A stretch of 64,000 bases of DNA from Maylandia zebra (lineage: Eukaryota; Chordata; Actinopteri; Cichliformes; Cichlidae). Both the position numbers and the translations under genes were made by a program. The notes beneath the pieces are model-generated. The model saw only the letters and a program-made list of their open reading frames with translations, was not told where the DNA came from and did no database searches. The DNA is taken from assembly GCF_041146795.1 (NCBI RefSeq), contig NC_135175.1:27063075-27127074 (forward strand). Direction: 5' to 3'. Position 1 is the first letter of the stretch. The number at the start of each line of letters is the position of its first letter. Below, in pieces: positions 10,746-22,476 of the stretch.

Positions 10746-12578
10746 TTATGTGTTTTTGTTTTTGTTGTTGCTGTTTCCATTGTTTTTGAGCCGTAAGGCC
10801 AGAAACACTTACCATACCCATTGTTCATTATCCAATCGTCACTTTTCCAATAGATTCCATAGCAGATTCCTGATTTTTTATATTGCTCTAAGTCTTTGAG
10901 TTCTCTTATCATCACAACTTTCACTTCTTCGGGATTGCCATTTAGTCTTATCTTTACTTTGCAGTTCCTCGTCCATGCCGCTTGTGTCTAGGGATGGGTA
11001 TCGTTTAGGTTTTATCCGATACCGGTGCCAAACCGGTACTTTTGAAACGGTGCCGGTGCTTAAACGGTGCTCAAACCGATGCTTAAAGAATGGAGAACAC
11101 AAAATTGGTCCAAAAACCTCTCATGTTCAGCTGTTTTTTTATAAAAAGATGTTAGTTTTTTTCTGCAGCTATGGGGCATATATGGTATCACTCTTGGCTG
11201 GAAGCAGTGTATAAACAATGGAAAAAACACAAATTTTGTCCAAAAACCTCTCATGTTTAACTGTTTTCCACTTCTTCTTTGGTCATTTTAGCCTTTTTGG
11301 CCAGGGTGAAGAGAGTATCTGCCATCAAACAAGAAGACAGCCGCATGTAGCTATGATGATGTTTGCTAGTTCACCTTACATGCATTAATGTAATAACGTG
11401 GTTAGCCTACTCAACGTAAATTACACACGAACAACATTAAGCTACTCACGCAGAGAAGAACGGCTTCTGCTGCCATCATCATCCTCATCATTTCTGCTAC
11501 ACTGGCAGGGATAGGGGCCAGGACTCTCCTCTTCGGGTTTTTGGGGGATGTTGCTCCGGGTCCGATAACTGGCAACCCACCCGCAGTAGATGCGCTCGGT
11601 GTGAGGTCTCGCAGCAAGCTATCAAATACGGCGCATTTCTCGGCTTTTAAAAAAAAAAACGCTATGCGTCGCCAGGTGTTTCATCGGATTTGAGGTGTTA
11701 CCTCCTTTGACAGTATCACAGTATCACCTTAAAGCACTTGTTGCTGCTGAGTTTGCATCTTTTGCTGTGAAGTACAGCCAGACTTTTGACCGCTTCGCCT
11801 TGGGCATTTTTAATCTGTAGCTCTGCTCTAAAAGAACGTACGTACCTGGACCCGCCTACTATCCTCGGAAACGTAAAATGATTGGCTAGAATCTAAAGTG
11901 TATCACAGCTCAGGAAAAAAAAGCACCGAAATAAAGCACCGAAATGTGCGCTGCTTTTCGGTCTGGTTACTACCGTTTATGTCAGAATGCACCGGACACC
12001 GGTACCCATCCCTACTTGTATCTTATTTTGTTTTCTCAGGCTGCGTGCCTGTCTTGCAATTTCAGCAGTCTTTTTCGTTAAATGTTCATTTAAATACATA
12101 CCAGTCCCTTTTAGCTTCTTACCCTGTTTCAGTAACTCAATCTTTGTTTTGCGACTCACAAACCGAATAATGATTGATGGCTTTGTTTTACTGTCTTTTC
12201 TGGGGAGCGTGTGGCATGCTGCAATATGATGGCTCTGAATACTTACATTCTTCGTTTGAAGGAATTTTATCACTTGCTGTTCAAGCGTTTGCAGCTCCTC
12301 TACCGGGCATCTTCACCGTCTTTACCTCTGCCAGCTGTTACTCTGGCGTAGGTTCGGTGTTGCGTCTCCAGTCCACTTATGACTAAATCATCCATTCTTG
12401 TGTATTGTTCAAGGTCCTCGATTCGCCGTTCCAAATCGTCTATTTTCTTGTCCTTGTCCTTTATGAGCTTTTTTAGTTGTTTTATTTCATCCATTAGGTC
12501 ATGTAGCATACCTTGTTGTTTAGCCACTTTGCTCAGTTCATCAGACATGAAATTAAGCGATTTCCTAATCTCCTCCAA
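10742..12578 (-). pseudogene. LINE ORF1: coiled coil plus RRM-like, split by a hAT
   Basis: 12578-12300 encodes a long heptad-rich coiled coil (DKDKKIDDLERRIEDLEQYT) that probably drives trimerisation. 12273-12015 encodes an RRM-like block with KPSIIIRFVSRKTKIELLKQ and LNEHLTKKTAEIARQARSLR, typical of ORF1 proteins that bind LINE RNA. The frame resumes at 10980-10742 beyond an inserted 1026-bp hAT-like element. ORF1 proteins are nucleic-acid chaperones. A frame break lies near 12290. The copy is inactive. Confidence 0.75.
10989..12014. mobile_element. Non-autonomous hAT-like element inside LINE ORF1
   Basis: The ends are TAGGGATGGGTATCG and its inverse CGGTACCCATCCCTA. The flanking 8-mers CTTGTGTC (10981-10988) and CTTGTATC (12015-12022) match at 7 of 8 positions, as for a slightly aged hAT target duplication. 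LINE ORF1 coding continues on both sides. A 68-codon minus-strand frame at 11411-11617 has no recognised domain. Confidence 0.85.
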
Positions 12579-12640
12579 CTCCTCTTCGACTCTTGGGTTT
12601 GCTTTTTTAGGCCGATTTTGAAAATGATGAGATTGGTATT

Positions 12641-12890
12641 TCCTTGTGATGGCCCGTTGAAGTCACTGTCGATTTACTTGTTGGTGCCTTGCTAGAGGAG
12701 CCTGGGCCCAGTGGCTGCTGGAGGATCCTGGGCCTAGTGGCTGCTGGAAGAGCCTCTGTAATCAGAAGGTTTGTGGTTTGGTCCCCATCTGCTCCGGTCT
12801 ACTTGTGCAAGATACTGATCCCAAGATGCTGTCTGATGCATCTCATTTAGTCATCAGTTATTAGTCTATGGGCAACTGACTGCACTCAGA
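12641..12890. repeat. tRNA-SINE-like or low-copy repeat stretch
   Basis: A short tandem phrase (GCCTGGGCCCAGTGGCTGCTGGA-like) is followed by a B-box-like GGTTTGTGGTTTGGTCCCC, as in a degenerate tRNA-derived SINE. The A box is weak. Low confidence. Confidence 0.35.
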
Positions 12891-13104
12891 CCAAAGGGGG
12901 CTGAATAATTACGCACACACCACTTTGCAGTTATTTATTTGTAAAAAATGTTTGGAATCATGTATGATTTTCGTTCCACTTCTCACATGTACACCACTTT
13001 TTATTGGTCTTTCACGTGGAACTCCAATAAAATTTATTCATGTTTGTGACTGTAATGTGACAAAATGTGAAAAAGTTCAAGGGGGCCGAATACTTTAATT
13101 CTGC
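12890..13104. mobile_element. Tc1-derived MITE fragment
   Basis: The sequence with AAGGGGGCTGAATAATTACG and, inverted, CAAGGGGGCCGAATACTTTA resembles the terminal parts of common fish Tc1-type elements brought together without a transposase gene. Confidence 0.55.
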
Positions 13105-13380
13105 GATCATCGATTTTAGTTGTCTTCTGTGGTCTTTAAAATCTTGAGCATTGACCAGCGGATTCCTTCTTTTTAAGAATCTGCCAAGTTTTTGACTGGG
13201 CCTCTCCTGAACCTTTATAGGTTTATTTAGTTTTTTAGCCTGATAATGGCCTCCCTCGCTTAAATTGGTATCATATTTGAATTTCAGTGAAAAGCTATAT
13301 AATACAAACTCAAGACTTTTAATCAACTTCAGATGTGTCTGCTTCATTTATCGTGAAACAATAAGGCCTCCTTATTGTTT
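13105..13380 (-). other. Unrecognised minus-strand open frame
   Basis: A 111-codon minus-strand frame ends at 13012 and starts at 13347. The lysine/arginine-rich part around SQKLGRFLKRRNPLVNAQDF has a protein-like composition, but the C-terminal end runs into the Tc1-derived MITE. No family is recognised. It may be an exon remnant or chance. Confidence 0.2.
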
Positions 13381-13680
13381 ATCCTGGCCATGAAATTGCT
13401 TGTCCTGCTTGTCTAATTAATCGGGCCAATGAAAATGGCTGTACTTCTTAAACGGATAATGGCCTGTCCTGAGCCTGGTTCTGCCAGAGGTTTCATCCTG
13501 TTAAAAGGGAGTTTTTCCTTCCCACTGTCACCAAAGTGCTTGCTCATAGGGGGTCATATGATTGTTTGGCTTTTCTCTATATGTATTATTGTAGGGTCTA
13601 CCTTGCGATCTAAAGCGCCTTGAGGCCACTGCTATTGTGATTTGGTGCTGTATAAATAAAATTGAATTGAATTGAACTTT
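13381..13680 (+). mobile_element. LINE/SINE 3' tail
   Basis: A conserved fish 3'-tail sequence (AAAGCGCCTTGAGGCCACTG, then TATAAATAAA) ends in a repeated AATTG microsatellite at 13655-13675, the usual 3' end of short retroposed LINE or SINE copies. No ORF of note. Confidence 0.6.
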
Positions 13681-13842
13681 AGGTACATGGTGGTAGTGTT
13701 GGTATACAGAGGCAAAACAAAATAAATGTGTCTTTGTCTAGCAAATTATGAAACTGCCTTTGGGTATATCAGGCAGATTAGTTTCTTCTTTCTCTCTCTA
13801 AAATAATCACTTGAAGTTATTTGTAAACTAAGTGGTGTTTGT

Positions 13843-15603
13843 TAGGGGTGCAACGATATTCGTATCGATATTGAACCGTTCGATACAGTGCTTTCGGTTC
13901 GGTACGCATATGTATCGAACAATACAAAATTTGTAATTTATTTTATCAACTTTCCTTCTGACGATTCTGTCTGTGTTGAGCGCTCAGTGAATCTGCGTTC
14001 GACTACTCTGCCTAGGGTCGACAGTGCAGCCTAGGCGGAGTAGTCGAACGCTGAGCGCTCAACACAGACAGCATCGTCAGAAGGAAGAGCGCAGGGCAAG
14101 CTAGCGAGACAGAAGTTAAGCTCTCCTTACAACATGGACCTTCCCCACTCTCATTCAGATCTGGCGTTTGGAATTATTTTGGTTTTCATGTGACGTATGA
14201 CCCTGAAGGTAAGCGAGTCATGGACTAAAGTAAAACAGTATGTTGGATGTGCCATGCAATGCTCAATTACATGGGTGGGAACTAGTGTGTTAGCGCAGTT
14301 AGCTCGTTAACGTGTTGGCCGTCTAGCCCCATGCACGGGGCGGTCGGCGGTAGCTCGTTAACGGAGATTTGCCGTGTTGTGGCGTTAAGGTCATTTCAAC
14401 GAGATTAACCTGAAAGCACTAGTGGGAACACAACGAATATGACTGCACATTTACGCCGACATCATCCTAGTGCAAAGACAAGTGAAAGCAGAAAAAAAAC
14501 AAGCAAGCATGCTACTAACTTTAGCCGAGTCATTTAGACAGCTGTTTAATATGCTGCTGAGAATATAGCCCAGAAGAAGCGGATAGTATAGCTTTTATTT
14601 TGGAAAGAGACATTTCTCTGTAATAAACTCTCTTTTCCAAAGATGAGTGATTCCTCAATCAGATACCATTGAAACATAGAAATGTGCATTTGCTCGCAAT
14701 ATCGCTAGCCCAACGTCCCGGGGCTAGTGATTTTTTCAGTCGGGGTACCAAAATCTATCTCTGCCCTGCCCGTCGGGCTATTGTAGGAAGGAAAAATATA
14801 TGTCAATGCTTTTGCATTCTTTCGGAAATGTAGCTGGGTTATTATGTCATTGGCATCGGTGAGCCACTGTCAATATGTGACATATTGAAATCGCGTTTGA
14901 ATTTGCGCTTGTTTTTTTGCTTTCACTTTGCAATCGCGCGAACTGTGTATAGAGAGCGACAGCACTGATCTGTGAGTGATGATAATTTGCGCACCAATTC
15001 CTCTGACATCGTCTTATTAATCGTTAGCTTACTATGCAAACATGACAAGTGAAATCTCCCGCAGCTTAAACATGTGAGAGGTTGATCGCGCAGAGAATCG
15101 CTGAGTGAGTGCGTGTGTAAAAGCAGCAGGATTTATATTTGACTACGATGACCTGGATGACTGATAACCTTCACAGACAGATATATATTTTAGTTCTGCT
15201 GAGCCAAATAAGACAGGTCAGGGTGAAGAAGTGACAGCCAAAGAAAAGCTTACCACAAAACGGGAAAGTTATGACAAATCAGACTATAAGGCAAAAAGAA
15301 AGTGCAGCTTTATGGTTTCATGGACAAAATTATTTCTGTGGCTGCAATATGACGAGCTAAATAACCAGGGCTGCACATAAGTGGTCCGCAGGTGTGCATT
15401 CGCTGTCAAAATAAAAAACACGCACAAGGGTTAGGGTTAAATTTAAAAACTGTACTTTTGAGTTAAAATATATATTTATAATTTTAATAAATGACAAATT
15501 AAAAAGGCATGAACATTTTTTTTGTATCGAAAAAATATTGAACCGTGACACCAAAGTATCGAACCGAACCGAACGGTGAATTTTGTGTATCGTTGCACCC
15601 CTA
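13843..15603. mobile_element. hAT-type element, non-autonomous, with perfect target duplication
   Basis: The element is 1761 bp with ends TAGGGGTGCAACGAT and ATCGTTGCACCCCTA. The 8-bp GTGTTTGT occurs at 13835-13842 and again at 15604-15611, the hAT signature. No transposase frame is found. It contains a 131-bp hairpin (13954-14084) and a stretch at 15140-15175 also seen at 37816-37855. Confidence 0.92.
13954..14084. repeat. Long near-perfect hairpin
   Basis: Arms of roughly 55-60 bp begin CCTTCTGACGATTCTGTCTG and end with the near-exact inverse. A short loop lies around GGTCGACAGTGCAG. Confidence 0.9.
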
Positions 15604-15989
15604 GTGTTTGTCTTTATGCAGAAATGTGCTTGTTTTCTAATATGTTAAGTGATTATTGGTCTTGTTTCTTATTGTCCACATTAAAAACTTCTGAAGTATG
15701 TTAGGAATAATGTAATGTGCACATTTTGTCATGAGAGGGTGCTCTCCACGCTCTGAACTACACCTTGCTTTTAAGTATTTTCGCCATGCATTCAGTGCAT
15801 GTGCTGTTTTAACTCCTGTCTTTTATTTTTCTTTTTAGGGCCAGAAAAGGTGATCATAACATGCAAGGACATGAACAAAGCAAGCACAGCCTTGAACTAC
15901 ATCATCGAAAGCTAAGGCAACAAAAACGTTGTTTGCATGAAACTTGATTTGTCAGACAGCAAGTCTATACAAGAATTTGCTGAAGCCAT

Positions 15990-16095
15990 GGTAAATGGTA
16001 AATGGCCTGTATTTATATAGCGCTTTACTAGTCCCTAAGGACCCCAAAGCGCTTTACATATCCAGTCATCCACCCATTCACACACACATTCACAC
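15990..16095 (-). mobile_element. SINE fragment inserted in an RDH-like exon
   Basis: The sequence from GTAAATGGTAAATGGCCTGT to the CACACATTCACAC run is the 3' part of the tRNA-SINE also found at 31389-31675 and 52357-52667. AAGCCAT flanks it on both sides (15983-15989 and 16096-16102), giving a 7-bp target duplication inside the coding exon. Confidence 0.85.
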
Positions 16096-16489
16096 AAGCC
16101 ATCAACAAAGGTAAAATGATTTTCAGGGTAAAAGGTAAATGGCTGCAAATAACTTTGTTGTTTGCGAAACTTGTGCATAGGATTTTAAAATTGGCAATTT
16201 ATATTTGAATTTCAAGTTATGAAATATGATTCAATAAACATGTTTGTGGTTGTTACAGTAAAAAATATAACTTTTTCTATTTTTTTGATTTTTTTAAATG
16301 ATTTTAGATAAATTGTGTTAATACAATATGTCAAAATGAAAACATAACATTAAATTCAGAGACGTGAGGTTGTGCTGAAAAGGATGATACCAAACAAGAC
16401 AAAGTAAATAGATTTAAAGATGAAACGTAGATGCAAAATCAAAAGTTGTTAAAAATGGCCATTTATAACCTGGACCCCAGAGGATTAAA

Positions 16490-17595
16490 CTTTTTTTTTT
16501 AAGTAACGCAATAGTTACTTTTCAAGTAATTAATTACTTTTAGAATCTTGTTACTCGGTTACAAACTCAGTTACTGTAATTGTCGGGCTATAAGCCGCTA
16601 CTTTTTGCACAAGCTTTGAACCCTGCGGCTTTTAGTCAGGTGCGGCTTTTCTATAGATTGTCCATGATTTTTGTGATATCGTAAGACGATTTGTTTTGTT
16701 TGTTCCGCTGTTGTACGGCACTACGTTGCCTGGCGGAAGGATCGGGGTTCAAGAGTGGTATGTTAGTCACATGTCCGTCCGCCAGGCAACGTAGTGCCAT
16801 ACGAAGTAGCGCGAAAAACAAACTTCAAAGTAGCGCTACGCATTCAGCGGGAGGCGTGGATGACGAGCGACGATAAGCTTGCGAAAAGCAAGTTATGCTC
16901 AACTCCACCGGTGGATTCTGACAGCGTGGAAAAGTGCGAAAACATCCACGATCACCAACGGATTTTGAAGGGCTGGACTGCTGCATGATGGAGAGGAGGA
17001 CACCGCCACGGCCCTTCTGAGGGTGTTCGACTCTGACACTGACAACGAGGATTTCTTTGGTTTTGAAAGTGGCAACGAAGGAGAGAAGCGGAGAGTGGAT
17101 GACGAAGCCATCCTGAGCCTGTTCGTTTCCGACATTGGAGAAGAGGACTTTGGTGGTTTTAGAGCGCAGGAAGAAGAGAAAGATGGTGAATGACTGACTT
17201 TTCTTCTTGTTAAAGCCGTGTCACTGCACCTGAGCCTAAAAGGTAGTCCGAATCTATTTTTCTGGTGTGCTGTAGGTTACTGTTATGTACTACATGTGCA
17301 AATATGTACCCATAACTTGTTTTTCAAAATATTAATAAAAGGGGTGTGTCTCCAAACAGCCATCTCTTTCCTGACAATTCCCTTTGTGCATATTCTCTTA
17401 CATATGATAAGTCAACATTGAAACACCTGCGGCTTTTAGTCAGGTGCGGCTAATGTATGTACAAAACAGGATTTTCCCCTGATTTTAGCTTGTGCGGCTA
17501 ATATTCAGGTGTGCTTTGTAGTCCGGGAAATACGGTACTTTTTTGAAAAAGTAACTATAATTAATTACTTTTTCAAAGTAACTTACTCAACACTG
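16490..17595. mobile_element. hAT-like repeat interrupted by the pogo-like element
   Basis: AGTAACGCAATAGTTACTTT-like sequence before 16573 and AAGTAACTTACTCAACACTG after 17537 are the two halves of a common fish repeat with a CAGTGTTG-type terminus. The left terminus is not clear. Confidence 0.45.
16574..17535 (+). mobile_element. pogo/Tigger-like element, mostly deleted
   Basis: The ends (CTGTAATTGTCGGGCTATAA and, inverted, CCGTATTTCCCGGACTAC) fit the pogo/Tigger terminus and are flanked by TA. Inside at about 16985-17190 a plus-strand frame gives an acidic tail with FDSDTDNEDFFGF and LFVSDIGEEDFGGF, typical of the C-terminus of pogo-type transposases. The DNA-binding and DDE parts are gone. 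It sits inside another fish repeat ending AACACTG at 17595. Confidence 0.65.
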
Positions 17596-17799
17596 ATGAA
17601 CACACATGAAAAGTTGCATATGTTTTACCCTCTCTCTCTCTCTCTCTTGCTCTCTCATTTTTTTTCCTTAACTTTTTTCTAAAGATGAGCCAAAACTGAA
17701 CATCCTTATCAACAATGCAGGAGTAATGGTCTGTCCCTACGGAAAAAACAGCACCGACAAATACCAAGACATTGCCAGCGTTAGACAGGAGTAGCGGGT

Positions 17800-18459
17800 T
17801 ATTTGGACTTTAAGTATAATATTGTACAATAGTTAAAAAGCTACTGTCAGTGGGTTTTTGTTTTGTTTTTTTACCTGTGAATCATTCAAACATAAAAACT
17901 GACTCAACAAATAACAATAACAACTTTTAAATGGTATCTTAGGCACTTTTTTGCAAGCAGCCTGTCACAGTAACACATGAGGGGGAGTACAATTTCCACT
18001 CATGGCTGCATTAACATGTCAATACAATTTTGAGGGGAGCGGTCAAATTTCAGGTTGTACTAGTCAAAATCCTTCAAAAAGTTACAAATGCATAGAATTT
18101 TTCAGTACTCACTTTGTGATGTTGCAGTTGGATCTGATACTTCAGCGTAAATGCTACACTTATTTCATAATCAGCATTTTTATGACTTTACTGCAGAACA
18201 GCAAAGTGTTAACACATGCTTTAGATATGACAGACAGACATGAAGTTTAAGGTCAACTTCCAGATAAGAGATTTGACGTTACAGTGTACTGCATTTTCAC
18301 TTCCTTTTAGCCACACTCACTTCAAAATTCATTTTCCTCATCGTGTGTTTAACCCTGACATTTCCATAAATAGTAGTTATATTGATTGGCTTGTATAATT
18401 AGACACTGAAGCAATAATATGTTTAAAGAGGTAGATAGGGCTTTGGTAAAAAAAAAAAA
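17800..18459. other. Former intron sequence, no gene
   Basis: AT-rich sequence with no coding potential recognised. Its last part is one arm of an imperfect duplication with 19602-20200. Confidence 0.5.
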
Positions 18460-18467
18460 AAAAGGAG

Positions 18468-19601
18468 TAGGGCTGCTCGATTATGGCAAAAATGATAATC
18501 ACGATTATTTTCACTGAAATTGAGATCACGATTATTTGACGATATTTATTTAACCCTTTAAGACCTACCATAGAACCAAGTCCACCAGAGCTTATATTAT
18601 TATTTTTTTTACATGTTGTAGTGCCATTTGTGGGAGCATTTCAAGTTGCTATACATCAATACAACTGTTATAGCCCATATTTTAATAATATGTATGCATT
18701 AAGTCCATAGTAATTACATAAATTGCAAAAAAGTGCAATAAACTACAAAAAAAATTGAAAATCGCTTTTGTTTTGTTTACATATATTTCTACTTGGAGAA
18801 ATTTAAGAGGTTTATCCCTCAAAACTTTAAATACAATAAAGTTGCAAAAAAATAGTTTCCCACCACAGGAAATTTATTTTGAGTGTCTTCATAGTTTTAT
18901 TTTGGAGATACAGCAATTTTTATATACTGCAGGAAAAACAAAAAACAATCCTATGATGCAAATTTGCAAAGAAAACAGCAGGTGCATCATTTTACTGTGG
19001 GAAGTGTTACGAACAGCTGATAGGAACGGCAAAGCGTGTTTCTGGAATATTATGTTTTTGTTCCTGCAAGCGCTTTTTATGCAATTTTTGCAAAGCTATA
19101 TGTGGAGCGAAACCGTGACCTAGGACAAGCTGATGGCATCAGATGTAAGTACAACTCCTCCGGTTTCATATGCAAAACAAATTATTGCGCTAGCTTACAC
19201 GGTTCAGATTCTACAGGGATTTAAAAATAGTTACGCAAAACGGAGCGTGCTGCTCTGACCGGCTTTAAAGGGTTAACAATAACTTTAAAAAAATAATATA
19301 AAATAGTGTGCAACACCACTGAAGTTTTTTTTTTTTTTAAACTCTCTTTTCAACCAACGGCAGTCACTCTCCAAATAACTTCTGCTTAGCTTTCCGGGCT
19401 TCCCTCGGGTCCTCTTAATCAGCGGTCTCCACCCTTTTTTGCGCCACGGACTGGTTTATGCCCGACAATATTTTCACAGACGGCCTTTAAGGTGTCGCGG
19501 ATAAATGAGGGAGGGGCTAATAATCGGCTCAGTCATTTTTAATGATCGTTGAAAGCCCAGATCGTAATCGTGATTAAAATTCGATTAATTGAGCAGCCCT
19601 A
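18468..19601. mobile_element. hAT-type element with perfect 8-bp target duplication
   Basis: The element is 1134 bp with ends TAGGGCTGCTCGATTA and TTAATTGAGCAGCCCTA. AAAAGGAG flanks it at 18460-18467 and 19602-19609. No transposase frame is present; a 122-codon plus frame at 18755-19123 has no recognised domain. It interrupts one copy of a local duplication. Confidence 0.92.
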
Positions 19602-20230
19602 AAAAGGAGTACAGTTTATCAACCCTGCTATCAGAACATTTTTCCCTACCAAGGTTTAGTAGGCAACTCTAATGAAACAAAAAATCTTTAATAACTTTTG
19701 TATGGTACCGTTTTACACTCTAAACACAACACTCCTTTCAAGACCAACATTTTTACTACTGCAGAACAGTAAAGTTGCAGGAAAATGTTTTGAACAAAAG
19801 GTAAGCCTTTATTTATGGCTGCTCAATATTGCAAACAGGTGGAACAGAGAAAACATGGGACAGGAGGGCACAGAGTAGACACCACACAACACAGAGAAGC
19901 CAAATAACAAACCCTAAGAACTAGAACTCCGGAAATACTGGGACAGAAACATAAATAACAGTGACAACCATGAATACGAACAATCAAGAAACACAAATTA
20001 ACCAGATACAAAACACTGGGTCACCGACCCAGGACCGTGACAGTTATATTGATTGTCTTCTAATATTAGACACTGATGCAATATATTTGAAGAGGCAGAG
20101 AGGCCATTGGTTAAAATCAAAGAGTACAGTTTATCAACCTTGCCATCTGATCATTTTTCCCTCCTGAGGTTTAGAAAGTCACTCTAGTGAAGATATTTTT
20201 TTGTTTCAATAACTTCCTTGCCTGGAAGCT
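19602..20230. repeat. Second arm of an imperfect local duplication
   Basis: The blocks TTATATTGATTG...TTAGACACTGA at 18376 and 20044, and AGTACAGTTTATCAACC at 19609 and 20124, occur in the same order. This shows an old tandem duplication later interrupted by a hAT in one arm and an LTR fragment in the other. Confidence 0.75.
19798..20042 (-). mobile_element. Truncated solo LTR
   Basis: On the minus strand it begins TGTCACGGTCCTGGGTCGG at 20042 and runs to a polyadenylation-type AATAAAGGCTTACC near 19798. The first bases are shared with the 446-bp LTRs at 21148 and 34347, but the rest differs, so it is a related family. Confidence 0.75.
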
Positions 20231-20750
20231 TAGTCACTTTAACATGTTATTACTGTTATTGTTATCTCTCACAATAACAGTTTAAAAGAAATCTGGATCT
20301 ATGTAGTGCCCTTGACTTATTAGAGGGCACAAATGGACGACGCTGTATTACCCATGCAGGCTTCATCGATGCAATGTGAAGTTACATTTCAAGTGAGGTA
20401 CAGGTCAAGGTTTTCTAGTTACCCACATACCTAGATTACAATTCACCTGTCATTAACTGTTGTTTGGCTATTTCTGCTCTGAGACTGGAAAAAACAAAAG
20501 ATTTAAGACATTTGTGTATACCTTCAAGTCTATATTGAGGACTTTTGACTTGTTGACTAGTTGCAACAATATTTACCAATTTCAGCTTTTGGAATCAGTT
20601 GAATCCGGAATTACTGATCATCAGTAAAAATGTTGTTTCCAACATTTCCAACCGCAGACAATGAATCCATGTTAACTGACCATCAACATAATGCAACACT
20701 GGACAAACATGAGATGTGTCATCAAAATTTTACACATCACAGGTATGCTC
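20231..20750. other. Intergenic or former intron sequence
   Basis: No gene, RNA or clear repeat recognised. Confidence 0.4.
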
Positions 20751-20754
20751 ATAG

Positions 20755-20880
20755 TCTATCCATTTTCTTCCACTTATCCAGGGCCGGGTCGCGGAGGCAG
20801 CATCCCAAGGAGAGAAGCCCAGACCTCCCTCTCCCCAGCCACCTCTTCCAGCTTGTCCGGGGGAACACCCAGGCATTGTG
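20755..20880. mobile_element. Short LINE (RTE-like) fragment
   Basis: Contains the fish LINE phrase CATTTTCTTCCACTTATCCA followed by GGGCCGGGTCGCGGAGGCAG and CTTGTCCGGGGGAACACCCA. These are usually part of RTE-like fish LINEs similar to the one at 34880-36300. Confidence 0.5.
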
Positions 20881-21147
20881 AGATTATTATATTATCTTAT
20901 GCCACGTCAGACCCCTAATTAAAGATTGTGAAATCATTATGTAGTTTTAGTTTGCATTATTCTCCTGACTTAGAAGAAGGTGATAACTATTACAGTTATT
21001 AAACTGATTTGTATTACATTAGACTGCTGATTTATTGTGAATGAATGATATTGTTTTATGATGCATTATAGTGCTGAGGTATAAGAAATACTGTGTGCAG
21101 AGAGTCATCACCTTATTTGTCTTATTAGAAAAGAACAGAACATACTG
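20881..21147. other. Unassigned sequence beside the LTR element
   Basis: AT-rich; no gene or repeat recognised. It gives no target duplication matching the sequence after 34792. Confidence 0.35.
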
Positions 21148-21593
21148 CTCGGAGACAAAACATTAACTTAAACGACGGCTTTATTTGCTGGAGAGTCACC
21201 TTTGGACGATGCATAAACAACAACTTAAACTAACTAGACAGGAGATGCTGAAGGAAGACGACCATGGATACACACACAACAAACGTGGAGGACGCAACAA
21301 CTGGCAGGGAAAAACACAGGGCTTAAATACATACTGAGGTGATTAGGGAATGTGAAACAGGAGGAGAGCACAGCTGGGACTCATCAGACATGACAAGACA
21401 AGGGGAGGCAAAACTCAACACATTGACATAGTACACAGACTTTCAAAGTAAAACAGGAAACTGAACAGACGTGGACTAAACTAGGGGATACAGTGACAGA
21501 AATCAAACCCAAGAGAATCAAAACACATCATGAAAACAAAGATAACTAATACAAACAGAAAAACACTGAGTCCACAGACTCAGGACCGTGACA
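21148..21593 (-). repeat. 3' LTR
   Basis: A 446-bp copy equal in length and apparently nearly identical to 34347-34792. It supplies the last 16 codons and stop of the internal ORF. Confidence 0.9.
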
Positions 21594-21830
21594 GTACCCC
21601 CCCTCAAAGGGCTGGCTCCCGACAGCCCCAAACAAAAAAAAAGGCACAAAGCACCAGGCCAGGGTGGGCGGAGGGGGCCCAGGAAGGAGGGACAGAGACC
21701 AAACAAAAAACAAGGAGCACAAGAGACCAGAACAAACCAAAAACAGGTCAACACAAAACAAGACTATCCACGAGTCCATAGCAAAGTCCGGGAGTCGACA
21801 ACACAAGAGCCGAAACAGTTCAGGGGGCCG

Positions 21831-22025
21831 ACCATGCACACAGCAACGGCGGCGACGGGCAAACAGTTCCGGAGGCCGACCGTGCACACGGCAACGGCAG
21901 CGACGGGCAAACAGTTCAGGGGGCCGACCATGCACACAGCAACGGCGGCGACGGGCAAACAGTTCCGGAGGCCGACCGTGCACACGGCAACGGCAGCGAC
22001 GGGCAAACAGTTCTGGAGGCCGACC
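21831..22025. repeat. 45-bp tandem repeat in the LTR-element ORF
   Basis: The unit around GGCCGACCATGCACACAGCA occurs about four times, alternating between two variants. It encodes the RPPELFARR-type peptide repeats. Confidence 0.9.
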
Positions 22026-22476
22026 ACTCGGAAGGCAGTGGTGGCCACTGAGCAGGTCCGGAGGGCGGCCGCGATGCCAGCGGTGGCGACGAACTCCTTC
22101 CAGAGGCCATCCCCGAAGGCCATGATGCCAACTTAGCGGCCTGGAAAACGGCTGGCAGAGGCGAGGCGGAACAGGTCGAGCTGGCACCGACGGCGGCGTG
22201 GCAACCACAGGACCAGACGAGGCAGGACCAGACGAGGCAGGACCAGGCGAAGATGATGAGGATGCGGAGGCCGGACCAGGCGAAGATGATGAGGATGCGG
22301 AGGCCGGACCAGGCGTGGATGACGGCAGCGGGACGGCTGCGGAACCTGACGGCAGCGGGACGGCTGCGGAACCTGACGGCAGCGGGATGGCTGCAGGAGG
22401 TGATGTGGAGATGTGCTGGCTGGGTCCTCCAGGACCCTCAGCTAACGAGGCGTGGGGCTGGGTGGGCTCCTCGGAC

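Larger units (their letters stand above)
5880..12640 (-). mobile_element. CR1/L2-group LINE with ORF1 and ORF2, interrupted by three insertions
   Basis: Read on the minus strand, a two-ORF non-LTR retrotransposon runs from about 12640 to 5880. ORF1 is at 12578-10742, the ORF2 start at 10745-10497, the endonuclease remnant and RT at 10481-8362, and the C-terminal end at about 6100-5960, where the frame reads CVSVRGVNLWNSYDSD. It is split by a hAT-like element at 10989-12014, a mariner-type element at 6800-8359, and another hAT-like element at about 6111-6772. A few LINE codons (a frame reading KMAQIMYK) survive at 6776-6799 between two insertions, which proves that the pieces belong together. 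Most of the N-terminal endonuclease is deleted. Confidence 0.8.
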
